Positions 1 to 7,013 of a stretch of 7,522 nucleotides of DNA are shown in pieces. Each line of letters begins with the position of its first letter. The stretch's first letter is position 1. Origin of the DNA: Methyloligella sp. (GTDB lineage: Bacteria; Pseudomonadota; Alphaproteobacteria; Rhizobiales; JALUTE01); NCBI GenBank assembly GCA_027058255.1, contig JALUTE010000492.1, forward strand, positions 1-7,522. Direction: 5' to 3'. Under the pieces are notes generated by a model. That model ran no database searches, was not told where the DNA came from, and worked only from the letters and a program-made list of their open reading frames with translations. A program made the translations under genes and the position numbers.

Positions 1-3
1 GTC

Positions 4-1620
4 GTGAGCCCCCATGACGAGCGTTCGGCGCTGGCGCTGCTGACCACGGAGGAGATGGGGCGGGCCGACCGGCTGGCCATGGAGGGGGGCGTGCCCGGCA
101 TGGAGCTGATGGAGGCGGCCGGCCGGGGCGTGGCGGGCGCAGGTCGGGCGTTGATGGCGAATGGAGGCCGCGAGGGCGGCGGTGCGGGCGCGACCGCTAC
201 CGGCGCGGTGGAGGCGCAGGCGCCATGTGTGGCCGTGCTCTGCGGGCCGGGCAACAATGGCGGGGACGGGTTCGTGGCGGCGCGCGTTCTGGCGCAGGAG
301 GGATGCGAGGTGCGCCTTGCCCTGCTCGGCGACGTGGCCCGCCTCAAGGGCGATGCCGCCGAGGCCGCCCGGCGCTGGCAGGCGAGCGGCGGCAGCGTCG
401 AGCCGCTGACCGGCGCCGGGGCGGCGCGCCTGCTCGACGGGGCGGGCCTCATTGTCGATGCGCTCTTCGGCGCGGGCCTTGCGCGCGAGATCGGGGGCGC
501 GGCGGCGGAGGTCGTGCGCGCCGTGAACGCGGCGGGGGCGGCCGGCATTCCGGTTCTCGCCGTGGACGTGCCGAGCGGCATCGACGGCACGACGGGCGTG
601 GTGCGGGGCATCGCCGTCAAGGCCCATCGCACCGTCACCTTCTTCCGCCGCAAGCCCGGCCACCTTCTCCTGCCCGGGCGGCTCCATTGCGGCCCCGTGA
701 GCGTGGTCGATATCGGCATTGCGGACACCGTGCTCGAGACCATACGTCCGCGCAGCTTTGCCAATGCGCCGGGGCTCTGGCGGGCGGCCTTTCCCTGGCC
801 GCGCCTGGATGGGCACAAATATGCGCGCGGCCATGCGGTGGTGGTCTCGGGGCCTGCGCGCTGCACCGGCGCGGCAAGGCTCGCGGCCCGCGGTGCGCTC
901 AGGGCCGGCGCCGGGCTCGTGACCCTGGCAAGCCCGACTGACGCCTTCGCCATCAATGCGAGCCAGCTCACGGCCATCATGATCGCCCCCTTCGAGGGGG
1001 TGGACGGTCTCGAGGCCATTCTCGCCGACCGGCGCAAGAACGCCGTTCTCATCGGACCCGGTGCCGGCGTCGGCGCGGCCACGCGGGCGCTCGTGACGGC
1101 GGTGCTGGACGGCGAGGCCGCCTGCGTGCTCGATGCCGATGCCCTGACCGCCTTCGAGGGCCAGGGTGAGGCCCTGTGCGCCCAGATCGTGGCCCGGCCG
1201 GCGCCCGTGATCCTCACGCCACATGCGGGGGAGTTCGCCCGCCTCTTCCCCGCAATCGCCGAGAGCGGCGTCTCGAAGCTGGAGCGTGCCCGCGCCGCCG
1301 CGAGGGCGAGCGGCGCGGTCGTCGTTCTCAAGGGCGCCGATACGGTGATCGCCGCGCCGAACGGCGTGGCCGCGATCAACGAGAATGCCCCGGCCTTCCT
1401 TGCCACCGCCGGCAGCGGCGATGTGCTTGCGGGCATGATCGTCGCCCTTCTCGCCCAGGCCATGCCCGCATTCGAGGCGGCCTGCGCCGCGGTCTGGCTG
1501 CATGGCAGCGCGGCGCGCGCCTTCGGCCCCGGCCTCATCGCCGAGGACCTGCCCGAGGCCCTGCCCGGCGTGCTCGCCGAGCTCGCCCGCAACGCGCCGC
1601 TTGCCCATTCGGCCGATTGA
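4..1620 (+). CDS. nnr: Bifunctional NAD(P)H-hydrate epimerase / ADP-dependent NAD(P)H-hydrate dehydratase
   Basis: This cytoplasmic repair enzyme recovers damaged NADH and NADPH. The N-terminal domain epimerises R- and S-hydrates and the C-terminal domain dehydrates S-NAD(P)HX using ADP (known for the family). Epimerase signatures are GPGNNGGDGFVAAR (residues 81-94), VDALFGAGL (151-159) and DVPSGIDG (188-195). The dehydratase domain begins near HKYARGHAVVVSG (271-283) and carries GPGAG (351-355), DADALT (377-382), LTPHAGEFARLF (404-415) and ATAGSGDVLAGM (467-478), whose D473 is the expected catalytic Asp. At 538 residues it has normal length for the fused form. I chose the GTG at 4 because LLTTEEMGRADRLAMEGGVPG (12-32) is the usual beginning of the epimerase domain. 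No upstream sequence is available to check a ribosome site, and a start before the window cannot be excluded. A Gly/Ala-rich insert lies at about 52-73. The gene stands alone; 175 nt separate it from dctP. Confidence 0.95.
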   Translation: MSPHDERSALALLTTEEMGRADRLAMEGGVPGMELMEAAGRGVAGAGRALMANGGREGGGAGATATGAVEAQAPCVAVLCGPGNNGGDGFVAARVLAQEGCEVRLALLGDVARLKGDAAEAARRWQASGGSVEPLTGAGAARLLDGAGLIVDALFGAGLAREIGGAAAEVVRAVNAAGAAGIPVLAVDVPSGIDGTTGVVRGIAVKAHRTVTFFRRKPGHLLLPGRLHCGPVSVVDIGIADTVLETIRPRSFANAPGLWRAAFPWPRLDGHKYARGHAVVVSGPARCTGAARLAARGALRAGAGLVTLASPTDAFAINASQLTAIMIAPFEGVDGLEAILADRRKNAVLIGPGAGVGAATRALVTAVLDGEAACVLDADALTAFEGQGEALCAQIVARPAPVILTPHAGEFARLFPAIAESGVSKLERARAAARASGAVVVLKGADTVIAAPNGVAAINENAPAFLATAGSGDVLAGMIVALLAQAMPAFEAACAAVWLHGSAARAFGPGLIAEDLPEALPGVLAELARNAPLAHSAD

Positions 1621-1700
1621 CGGCGCCGCGTTGCGGCTGCCACAGTCACCCCTCGCTGGCCGGGGCACCGATATCGCTCCCGGCCGCGCCACGCGGATGC

Positions 1701-1730
1701 GCCCACAGGGCGTTCGCGCACAGGGCGTTC
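1701..1730 (+). repeat. Tandem pair of 15-bp direct repeats upstream of dctP
   Basis: The units GCCCACAGGGCGTTC (1701-1715) and GCGCACAGGGCGTTC (1716-1730) sit back to back and differ at one base. The shared core CACAGGGCGTTC is at 1704-1715 and 1719-1730. They end 65 nt before the dctP start, a reasonable place for a regulator binding site. A slippage duplication without function is equally possible. The units are not palindromic. Confidence 0.6.
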
Positions 1731-1781
1731 TGCAGGGACTGGGCCCTCGCCCGGATGGCGCGCGTCCGCTCAAGAGAAAAC

Positions 1782-1789
1782 GGGAGGAG
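1782..1789 (+). promoter_or_regulatory. Strong ribosome binding site of dctP
   Basis: GGGAGGAG is close to the full anti-Shine-Dalgarno complement and ends 6 nt before the ATG at 1796. It is the best ribosome site in the window. It fixes the dctP start over upstream in-frame codons and fits high expression of a periplasmic binding protein. Confidence 0.85.
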
Positions 1790-1795
1790 AAGCCC

Positions 1796-2779
1796 ATGCG
1801 TTTCATCACCAGCCTGCTCATCGGCCTTGCGCTCGCGCTCACGGGCGTCGGCCAGGCCAGCGCCAAGACCCTGCGCATCACCCTGCAATTGCCCATCAAG
1901 CATCATCTCGGCCAGAACCTGGTGGACTTCCAGAAGGAGGTCGAGAAGGCCACCAATGGCGAGATCAAGATCGAGATCTATCCCTCGGCCCAGCTCTACA
2001 AGGACAAGGAGGTGCCCCAGGCGGTGGCCTCCGGGGCCATCGAGATGGGGGTGGCCTCGCTCACGCGTTTCGCCGGCACGGTGCCTGCGGTGGACATCTT
2101 CTACGTGCCCTTCATGTTCGACAGCCCCGAGAAGGTGCGCAAGGCGACCGCCCCGGACAGCCCCATTCGCAAGGCCCTGGATGCCGCCATCCTGAAGACC
2201 GGCACCCGCGTGCTCTGGTGGCAGGCCTTCGGCAGCGCCATCGTGCTCTCCAAGGGCGCGCCCATCAAGCTGCCCGAGGACATGAAGGGCAAGAAGGTGC
2301 GCGTGTTCGGCAAGACCATCGGCGACACGGTCAAGGCCGTGGGCGGCGTGCCCGTGCTCATGTCGGGCTCCAAGCAGTTCCTCGCCTATCAGCGCGGCAC
2401 GGTGGATGCGGGCATGACCGGCATCACGGCGGTGGAGAAGCGCAAGCTCTACCAGGTGATGGACACCATGACGCTCACCTATCACGCCGACATCGAGTTC
2501 ATCGTCATCATCAACGAGAAGGTCTGGCAGGGGCTGACGGACTCCCAGCGCGCCATCATCACCAAGGCCGCGCGCCGGGTCGAGAAAGAGCTTCGCGACA
2601 AGATGGGCGCCATCGAGGCCAAGTCGCTCGAGGTCGTGCGCGGCAAGATGAAGGTCATCGACCTGACGGATGCGGAGCGGCAGAAGTGGCGCGAGGCCAC
2701 CAAGTCGGTGGTGGATGCCTACAAGGCGCGCGCCGGTGCGCTCGGGGCCAAGCTCGTGGCCGAGGCGGCCAAGCTGTAG
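1796..2779 (+). CDS. dctP: TRAP transporter substrate-binding protein, DctP family
   Basis: This is the periplasmic binding subunit of a TRAP transporter, which captures a solute (usually an organic acid) and delivers it to the membrane subunits. The 327-residue length is typical. A signal peptide is clear: positive MR, a hydrophobic core, and likely cleavage after ASA at residue 23 before KTLRITL. Family features follow: a FQKEVEKATNGEIKIEIYPSAQL stretch (45-67), the GAIEMG turn (80-85), DMKGKKVRVFG (162-172), whose R169 aligns by eye with the conserved carboxylate-binding arginine of DctP proteins, and QRGTVDAGMTG (199-209). By rough count the mature protein is strongly basic, with about 15 more Lys/Arg than Asp/Glu. 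The start follows the GGGAGGAG site; an in-frame opening extends further upstream but lacks the signal peptide start. A structured 133-nt gap separates it from dctQ. The substrate is not identifiable; the symbol is a family label. Confidence 0.94.
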   Translation: MRFITSLLIGLALALTGVGQASAKTLRITLQLPIKHHLGQNLVDFQKEVEKATNGEIKIEIYPSAQLYKDKEVPQAVASGAIEMGVASLTRFAGTVPAVDIFYVPFMFDSPEKVRKATAPDSPIRKALDAAILKTGTRVLWWQAFGSAIVLSKGAPIKLPEDMKGKKVRVFGKTIGDTVKAVGGVPVLMSGSKQFLAYQRGTVDAGMTGITAVEKRKLYQVMDTMTLTYHADIEFIVIINEKVWQGLTDSQRAIITKAARRVEKELRDKMGAIEAKSLEVVRGKMKVIDLTDAERQKWREATKSVVDAYKARAGALGAKLVAEAAKL

Positions 2780-2791
2780 GACGAACCCGGC

Positions 2792-2884
2792 CAGGGGTGC
2801 GCCGACGCCGCGTCTCGCCCGTCGGGGCGCCGGCCGGAGGGCCGGCCCCAAGGGAGCCGAACCGCATCCGGTCGGCGCACCCTG
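2792..2884 (+). repeat. Nested inverted repeat (intercistronic stem-loop) between dctP and dctQ
   Basis: The outer stem is a perfect 12-bp inverted repeat, GGGTGCGCCGAC (2795-2806) with GTCGGCGCACCC (2871-2882). It extends by CA/TG (2792-2793 with 2883-2884) if G2794 is bulged. Inside is a hairpin of GGGGCGCCGGCC (2824-2835) and GGCCGGCCCC (2840-2849) with loop GGAG, pairing 10 bp if two bases (CG, 2828-2829) bulge. A weaker middle pairing joins 2814-2819 with 2852-2856. No T run follows, so it is not a classical intrinsic terminator. It begins 12 nt after the dctP stop and ends 15 nt before the dctQ ribosome site. It may protect dctP mRNA or attenuate read-through, lowering membrane-subunit levels, or be a copy of a dispersed palindromic repeat. 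Confidence 0.8.
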
Positions 2885-2899
2885 AGATCCAGCGAATGT

Positions 2900-2903
2900 G
2901 AGG
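2900..2903 (+). promoter_or_regulatory. Ribosome binding site deciding the dctQ start
   Basis: GAGG at 2900-2903 (within TGAGG) lies 9 nt before the ATG at 2913. The earlier in-frame GTG at 2898 has only a weak purine stretch upstream, so the ATG is preferred. Confidence 0.55.
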
Positions 2904-2912
2904 CCCGGCGCC

Positions 2913-3458
2913 ATGTCCCGACGCCTGTTGCACGCCATCGAGCGGCTGGGTGCCCATGCCGCCACGGTCTCGGCCTGGATGTTCTTCGCCATCGGCGGCA
3001 TGGTCACCTATGAGGTGGTCACGCGCAAACTGCTCAACGCGCCCACCATCTGGGCGGACGAGGTGGCCCGGTTCTTCCAGATCTGGGCCACCTATCTGGC
3101 GGCGGCCTATGTGCTGAAGGCGCGCCAGCTCATCACCATCGAGGTGCTGGCCGGCCTCTATCGCGGTGCCCTCGGGCGCATCACCGAGGCCCTGGGGCTC
3201 GTGGTCATCGCCGTCTTCTCGGTCATCGCGGTGGTCTATGGCGTGCTCATTCTCGCCGATTCCATCGCCCTGCACCGGGCCACGTCCACCATGCTGGGCG
3301 TGCCGAAATGGATCCCCGAGAGCGCCATTCCCATCGGCTTTGGCCTCCTTCTCGTCCAGGCCCTTGCCGAGCTTGCGCGCGTCCTCTGGCCGGGGCTTGG
3401 CGGCGAGGAGCCTCGCGACGATGAGCGCGCCGTCTCCGGCGCGGATGACGGCTCATGA
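2913..3458 (+). CDS. dctQ: TRAP transporter small permease subunit, DctQ family
   Basis: This is the small integral-membrane subunit that pairs with DctM in the inner membrane. With the ATG at 2913 it has 181 residues, normal for the family; an alternative GTG at 2898 would add five. Four hydrophobic segments are visible at about 17-37, 52-70, 91-115 and 136-157. The typical DctQ region between the first two includes YEVVTRKLLNAPTIWADEVA (33-52) and then the RFFQIWATYLAAAYVLK segment (53-69), followed by RQLITIEVL (71-79). The C-terminal tail (about 162-181) is hydrophilic and acidic and probably faces the cytoplasm. The last bases overlap the dctM start by four nucleotides (ATGA at 3455-3458), implying translational coupling of the two membrane subunits. 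The symbol denotes family, not substrate. Confidence 0.92.
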   Translation: MSRRLLHAIERLGAHAATVSAWMFFAIGGMVTYEVVTRKLLNAPTIWADEVARFFQIWATYLAAAYVLKARQLITIEVLAGLYRGALGRITEALGLVVIAVFSVIAVVYGVLILADSIALHRATSTMLGVPKWIPESAIPIGFGLLLVQALAELARVLWPGLGGEEPRDDERAVSGADDGS

Positions 3459-4726
3459 CCGCGGCTCTCATCCTGCTCGCCCTGATCGCGCTTCTGGCGC
3501 TGCGCGTGCCTGTCGCCTTCGCGCTCGGCGGGCTCGGCATCGCGCTGCTGTGGCTCGGCGATCTCTCGCTCTTCATCGCGCCGCAAACGCTGCTCGGCAC
3601 CATGGACAATTTCATCCTGCTCGCGGTGCCGCTGTTCCTGCTGATGTCCAACGTGCTGCTCAAGGGCGGCGTGGGGCGCGACCTCTTCGATGCGGTGCAG
3701 AGCTGGGTGGGGCACTGGCCGGGGGGGCTTGGCGTTGCCACCATCATGAGCTGCGCCATCTTCGCCGCCATCTCCGGCTCGTCGGTCGCCACCGCCGCCA
3801 CCATCGGCACCGTCGCCATAGAGGAGATGAGCAAGCGCGGCTATCACCGTTCCTTCGTGCTCGGCCTCTTGGCGGCCGGCGGCACGCTCGGCATTCTCAT
3901 TCCCCCCTCCATCCCGATGATCATCTATGGGGTGGTGACGGAGGAATCCATCGTCGATCTCTTCCTCGCCGGCATCGGACCTGGCCTCTTTCTCGCCACC
4001 GCCTTCATTCTGTTCTGCTTCGTCTATGCCCGCTGGGCTCCCGACTACCGGCCCTCGCCCAAGGCCTCCTGGCGCGAGCGACGCCAGGCCACCTTGCGCG
4101 CCCTGCCCATCGCCCTGCTCGCGGCCGTGGTGATCGGCGGCATCTATGCCGGCTGGTTCACGCCGACCGAGTCCGCCGGCGTCGGTTTCGCGGTCGCCCT
4201 GCTCATCACCCTCGCGCGGCGCAGCCTCACCTGGGAGAAGCTCCGGCAAGCGGTGCACGGCGCCATGGTGACGACGACCACCATCTTCCTCATCGTCGCC
4301 GGCGCCAAGATCTTCGGCAAGGCCATCACCCTCTATCGCATTCCCCAGGAGGTCTCCCTCGCCATCACCGGCAACATCTCGGAGCCTGCGATCTTCATTC
4401 TCGCGGTGGCCGGGGTGCTCCTGCTCATGGGCCTTTTCCTCGAGGCGCTCTCCATGCTGCTCATCATGGTGCCGGTGCTCTATCCGAGCCTTTCCGCCAT
4501 GGGCATCGATCCCATCTGGTTCGGCATCTTCTTCGTCGTGATGATCGAGTGCGCCCTGATTACGCCGCCGGTGGGGCTCAATCTTTTCGTCATCCAGGCG
4601 GTGAGCGGCGATCCGATGATGACGGTCGCGCGCGGCGTGTGGCCGTTCATCCTCATCATGCTGGCGACGGCGGCGATCCTCTGGTTCTGGCCCGATCTCG
4701 CTCTTTACATCCCGTTCCGCTTGTGA
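3455..4726 (+). CDS. dctM: TRAP transporter large permease subunit, DctM family
   Basis: This large inner-membrane permease forms the transport pathway and drives uptake by an ion gradient, commonly Na+ in this family. At 423 residues it is full length, with about a dozen hydrophobic segments. Conserved DctM/IT-superfamily blocks are present in order: an N-terminal RVPVAFALGG (17-26), ISGSSVATAATIGTVAIEEM (106-125), AGGTLGILIPPSIPMIIYG (141-159), FTPTESAGVGF (235-245) and LITPPVGLNLFVIQ (368-381). The ATG lies inside the dctQ stop (ATGA) and has no strong ribosome site of its own, so it probably depends on ribosomes finishing dctQ. The stop is followed by 58 nt before the lyase gene, with no hairpin-plus-T terminator, so read-through into the downstream genes is plausible. 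Confidence 0.96.
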   Translation: MTAALILLALIALLALRVPVAFALGGLGIALLWLGDLSLFIAPQTLLGTMDNFILLAVPLFLLMSNVLLKGGVGRDLFDAVQSWVGHWPGGLGVATIMSCAIFAAISGSSVATAATIGTVAIEEMSKRGYHRSFVLGLLAAGGTLGILIPPSIPMIIYGVVTEESIVDLFLAGIGPGLFLATAFILFCFVYARWAPDYRPSPKASWRERRQATLRALPIALLAAVVIGGIYAGWFTPTESAGVGFAVALLITLARRSLTWEKLRQAVHGAMVTTTTIFLIVAGAKIFGKAITLYRIPQEVSLAITGNISEPAIFILAVAGVLLLMGLFLEALSMLLIMVPVLYPSLSAMGIDPIWFGIFFVVMIECALITPPVGLNLFVIQAVSGDPMMTVARGVWPFILIMLATAAILWFWPDLALYIPFRL

Positions 4727-4784
4727 CCCTCTTGGCTCCTCTCATGTCCCCGCATCTGTCACCGACCGTCACGTCTGCGCCGCT

Positions 4785-5705
4785 ATGAACAGAACCAACA
4801 GGCTTCGCGAGCTCCTGGCCGAGGAGACCTGCCGGGTCATGCCCTGCTGCTGGGATGCGCTCTCGGCGCGGATGATCGAGCGCGCGGGCTTTCCACTCAC
4901 CTTCATGTCGGGCTTTGCGGTCTCGGCCGCGCGCCTCGCCCTGCCCGATACGGGGCTGATCTCCCATGGCGAGATGCGCGATACGGGCCGCGACATCTGC
5001 GCTGCCGTCTCCATTCCCGTCATCGGCGATGGCGACACCGGCCATGGCAATGCGCTCAATGTGGAGCGCACGGTGCACGACTATGCGCGCGCCGGCTTCG
5101 CGGCCATCATGATCGAGGACCAGATCGCGCCCAAGCGCTGCGGTCACACGCGCGGCAAGGACGTGGTGGACCGGGCCGAGGCCATGACGCGCATTCGCGC
5201 CGCGCTCGCCGCCCGCGATGCGGCCCGCAAGGGCGGCCGCGACATCCTCGTTCTCGCCCGCACCGATGCGCGGGCCACGCTCGGCCTCGACGAGGCCCTC
5301 TGGCGGATCGCGGCCTTTGCCGATCTCGGCGCGGATCTGCTCTTCGTCGAGGGGCCGGTGAGCGAGGCGGAGCTTGCGCGCATTCCCGAGGCCGCTCGGG
5401 GCATTCACATGGCGAACATGGTCGAGGGCGGGGTGACGCCCATCGTGGCACCGGCGCGGCTGGCGGAGATGGGCTACCGGCTGGCCGCGTGGCCGCTCGC
5501 CGCGCTCTCGGCGGCGCTGGAGGCGATTCGCCATTGCCTCGATGGTCTGGCCCGCGAGGGCCTGCCTGGCGACGTGCCCCGGCTCGATTTCCCGGCGCTC
5601 CAGGACATCGTCGGCTTTCCGGCCTATTGGGAGGCTGAGGCCGGCTACGGCGCGGCCGAGGCCGGCGAGCGGGCAGGCGAAGGCCATGGGAGCGAGGCGG
5701 AATGA
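4785..5705 (+). CDS. Isocitrate lyase/PEP mutase superfamily carbon-carbon lyase
   Basis: This is a soluble TIM-barrel enzyme of the isocitrate lyase/PEP mutase family, 306 residues, near the usual length. Visible active-site elements are GDGDTGHGN (81-89), whose D82 and D84 match the Mg2+-binding Asp pair, ED (111-112), the gating loop PKRCGH (116-121) with C119 as likely catalytic Cys, ARTDAR (158-163), VEG (188-190) and NMVEGGVTP (211-219). KRCGH is typical of C-C lyases such as 2-methylisocitrate lyase and 2,3-dimethylmalate lyase, rather than PEP mutase. NMVEGG resembles the dimethylmalate lyase/oxaloacetate decarboxylase-like branch more than PrpB, which by memory has N-T/I-TEFG. The exact substrate is undetermined. 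The tail after about 288 is Ala/Gly/Glu-rich and looks variable. No good ribosome site precedes the ATG; that start is chosen because the domain begins within ten residues. Proximity to the TRAP genes suggests it processes the imported acid. It overlaps the next gene by ATGA. Confidence 0.88.
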   Translation: MNRTNRLRELLAEETCRVMPCCWDALSARMIERAGFPLTFMSGFAVSAARLALPDTGLISHGEMRDTGRDICAAVSIPVIGDGDTGHGNALNVERTVHDYARAGFAAIMIEDQIAPKRCGHTRGKDVVDRAEAMTRIRAALAARDAARKGGRDILVLARTDARATLGLDEALWRIAAFADLGADLLFVEGPVSEAELARIPEAARGIHMANMVEGGVTPIVAPARLAEMGYRLAAWPLAALSAALEAIRHCLDGLAREGLPGDVPRLDFPALQDIVGFPAYWEAEAGYGAAEAGERAGEGHGSEAE

Positions 5706-7012
5706 GCGGCGGCCGGCTCGACGATCGCGCACCCGGGCAGGCGACGGGGCGCGCGGAGGGTGCGCTCGTGCTCGCGGCCGCGCTCGGCGCCATCGTTGCT
5801 CCCCGTGCCACGCCGGCAGCGCTCGCCCTCCTCGCCCTGCTTGCCGCGGTCTGTCTCTTGCGGGCGCGCCAATCCCTCGCCACCCCCCTGCCGGACGCGC
5901 CCTGGCTGGCGGGCATGCTCGCGGCCCTGGCGGCCTATGGGGTGCTTGCCATCGCCTGGTCCCCCGATCCCGGGAATGCGGGGGGCAAGGCCGTGCTGCT
6001 CTCCTCCACCCTTGCCGCGAGCGTCTTTGCGGCGGGCTGGCTCGCCTCCGAACGCGCCGGCCGGCGCCTCTGTTCTCTTGGCCAGGGGCTTGTCATTGGC
6101 TATGGCATCGGCGCGCTGCTGCTCCTGTTCGAGGTGGTGACGGGGCAGGCTCTGGCGCGGCTCGTCCTCAACGTTCTGCCTGCGCTTCGGCCCGAGAGCA
6201 CCAAGCATATGAGCATCGTCCAGGGAGTCGTGACGGAGATCGGCCCCTATACGCTCAACCGGAACGTGGCAGTGGCGACGCTCTTGCTCTGGCCGGCGCT
6301 GGCGGCCATGCGGCAATGGCCTGCGGGAGAGGGCGGAGCCATCGCACGGGTCCTGCCCGCATCCATCGCCGCGGCGGTGACGATTGCAGTACTGCTCTCC
6401 GAGCACGAGACCTCCAAACTCGCCCTGCCCGCCGGGTTCGCCATTCTCGCCCTTGCCCGGGTGACGCCGCGTCTCGGCATGCGGCTCGTTCTCGCGGGCT
6501 GGGTCGTTGCCTGGCTTGCGGCGGTTCCAGCGGCGCTTCTGGCCTATGAGGCGGAACTCTACAAGGCGCGCTGGCTTCCCGACACGGCGCGGGCGCGCAT
6601 CGTCCTCTGGCGTACCACGGCGCGCCTCACCCTGGAGGCACCGCTGCTCGGCAGCGGCATCGAGGCGGCCCGCGCCCATGACCGGCTCTATGGAAAGACG
6701 GCGCCGCGCCCGCCGGACCATCCCTATGCGCTGAGGACGGGGCGGCACGCCCACAATGTCTATTTGCAGACCTGGTACGAGCTTGGCGGTGCCGGGGCGC
6801 TTCTCATGCTCGGGGTGGGGCTTGCCCTCTTGCGGGCCATCGCCCGCCTCGCGCCGCCGGGGCGCGCCTATGCCCTCGCTGCCTTCGCGTCTGCCATGGC
6901 CATGGGCGCCTTCAGTTGGGGGCTCTGGCAGGCCTGGTTTCTCGCCCTGTTCGGTCTGACGGCGGTGCTCGCCGTGCTGGCGCGCCGCCTTGGCGAGGGC
7001 TGCGACGGTTGA
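5702..7012 (+). CDS. O-antigen ligase / polymerase family membrane protein
   Basis: This 436-residue polytopic inner-membrane protein resembles the Wzy/WaaL O-antigen ligase family, which joins or polymerises lipid-linked glycans on the periplasmic side. Roughly ten hydrophobic segments are visible, for example 21-53, 66-86, 97-114, 127-147, 188-203, 217-232, 241-253, 260-281, 362-380 and 388-428. Family-like features are LNRN (185-188) before a membrane helix, SEHETSKLALP (233-243), and a large hydrophilic loop at about 282-355. That loop contains RARIVLWRTTARL (297-309), PLLGSGIEAAR (314-324) and RHAHNVYLQTWYELGGAG (348-365); the HAHN histidines are the likely functional pair. Its ATG overlaps the lyase stop (ATGA), with GAGG at 5694-5697 only 4 nt upstream. 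Whether it is a ligase, a polymerase or acts on another glycan cannot be decided; no glycosyltransferase genes are in view. Confidence 0.85.
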   Translation: MSGGRLDDRAPGQATGRAEGALVLAAALGAIVAPRATPAALALLALLAAVCLLRARQSLATPLPDAPWLAGMLAALAAYGVLAIAWSPDPGNAGGKAVLLSSTLAASVFAAGWLASERAGRRLCSLGQGLVIGYGIGALLLLFEVVTGQALARLVLNVLPALRPESTKHMSIVQGVVTEIGPYTLNRNVAVATLLLWPALAAMRQWPAGEGGAIARVLPASIAAAVTIAVLLSEHETSKLALPAGFAILALARVTPRLGMRLVLAGWVVAWLAAVPAALLAYEAELYKARWLPDTARARIVLWRTTARLTLEAPLLGSGIEAARAHDRLYGKTAPRPPDHPYALRTGRHAHNVYLQTWYELGGAGALLMLGVGLALLRAIARLAPPGRAYALAAFASAMAMGAFSWGLWQAWFLALFGLTAVLAVLARRLGEGCDG

Positions 7013-7013
7013 C

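Larger units (their letters stand above)
1621..1795 (+). other. Noncoding gap between nnr and dctP
   Basis: This 175-nt gap holds no convincing gene. Short GC-only hairpins are visible: GCCGC/GCGGC with a GTT loop at 1625-1637, and CCGCG/CGCGG with a CCA loop at 1684-1696. Neither is followed by a T run. A tandem pair of 15-bp units lies at 1701-1730 and a strong ribosome binding site precedes dctP. I could not identify a convincing -35/-10 pair, although the TRAP operon promoter most likely lies here given the spacing and the change of function. Confidence 0.5.

Noticed and set aside
1625..1637. GC-only hairpin right after the nnr stop as an intrinsic terminator
   Set aside because: The stem is only 5 bp with a 3-nt loop and no T run follows. 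Such short pairings are expected by chance at this GC content.
2898..2912. GTG at 2898 as the dctQ start
   Set aside because: It lacks a good ribosome site, whereas the ATG at 2913 has GAGG at a 9-nt spacing. The five extra residues match no family feature.
1646..3007. 453-codon open frame on the minus strand opposite dctP
   Set aside because: Its product is a His/Gly/Leu/Arg-rich composition artefact of GC-biased third positions in dctP. It shows no domain, while the + strand frame has a signal peptide and family motifs.
4727..4784. Promoter or terminator between dctM and the lyase gene
   Set aside because: The 58-nt pyrimidine-rich gap shows no clear hairpin, T run, -35/-10 pair or strong ribosome site.
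3166..4788. 540-codon + strand frame overlapping dctQ and dctM
   Set aside because: The translation is Arg/Ser/His/Pro-rich without membrane segments or domains. The overlapping dctQ and dctM frames carry all the conserved TRAP motifs.
4785..5705. Annotation as PEP mutase or carboxyphosphonoenolpyruvate phosphonomutase
   Set aside because: The gating loop reads KRCGH with the catalytic Cys typical of C-C lyases, and no phosphonate biosynthesis gene is nearby.
4656..5732. 358-codon minus-strand frame opposite the lyase gene
   Set aside because: Arg/Gly/Ala-rich shadow frame with no recognisable motif; the + strand frame has a complete active-site set.
5645..6754. 369-codon minus-strand frame opposite the O-antigen ligase-like gene
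   Set aside because: Hydrophilic Arg/Gly/Glu-rich shadow frame; the + strand gives a coherent polytopic membrane protein with HAHN and neighbouring motifs.
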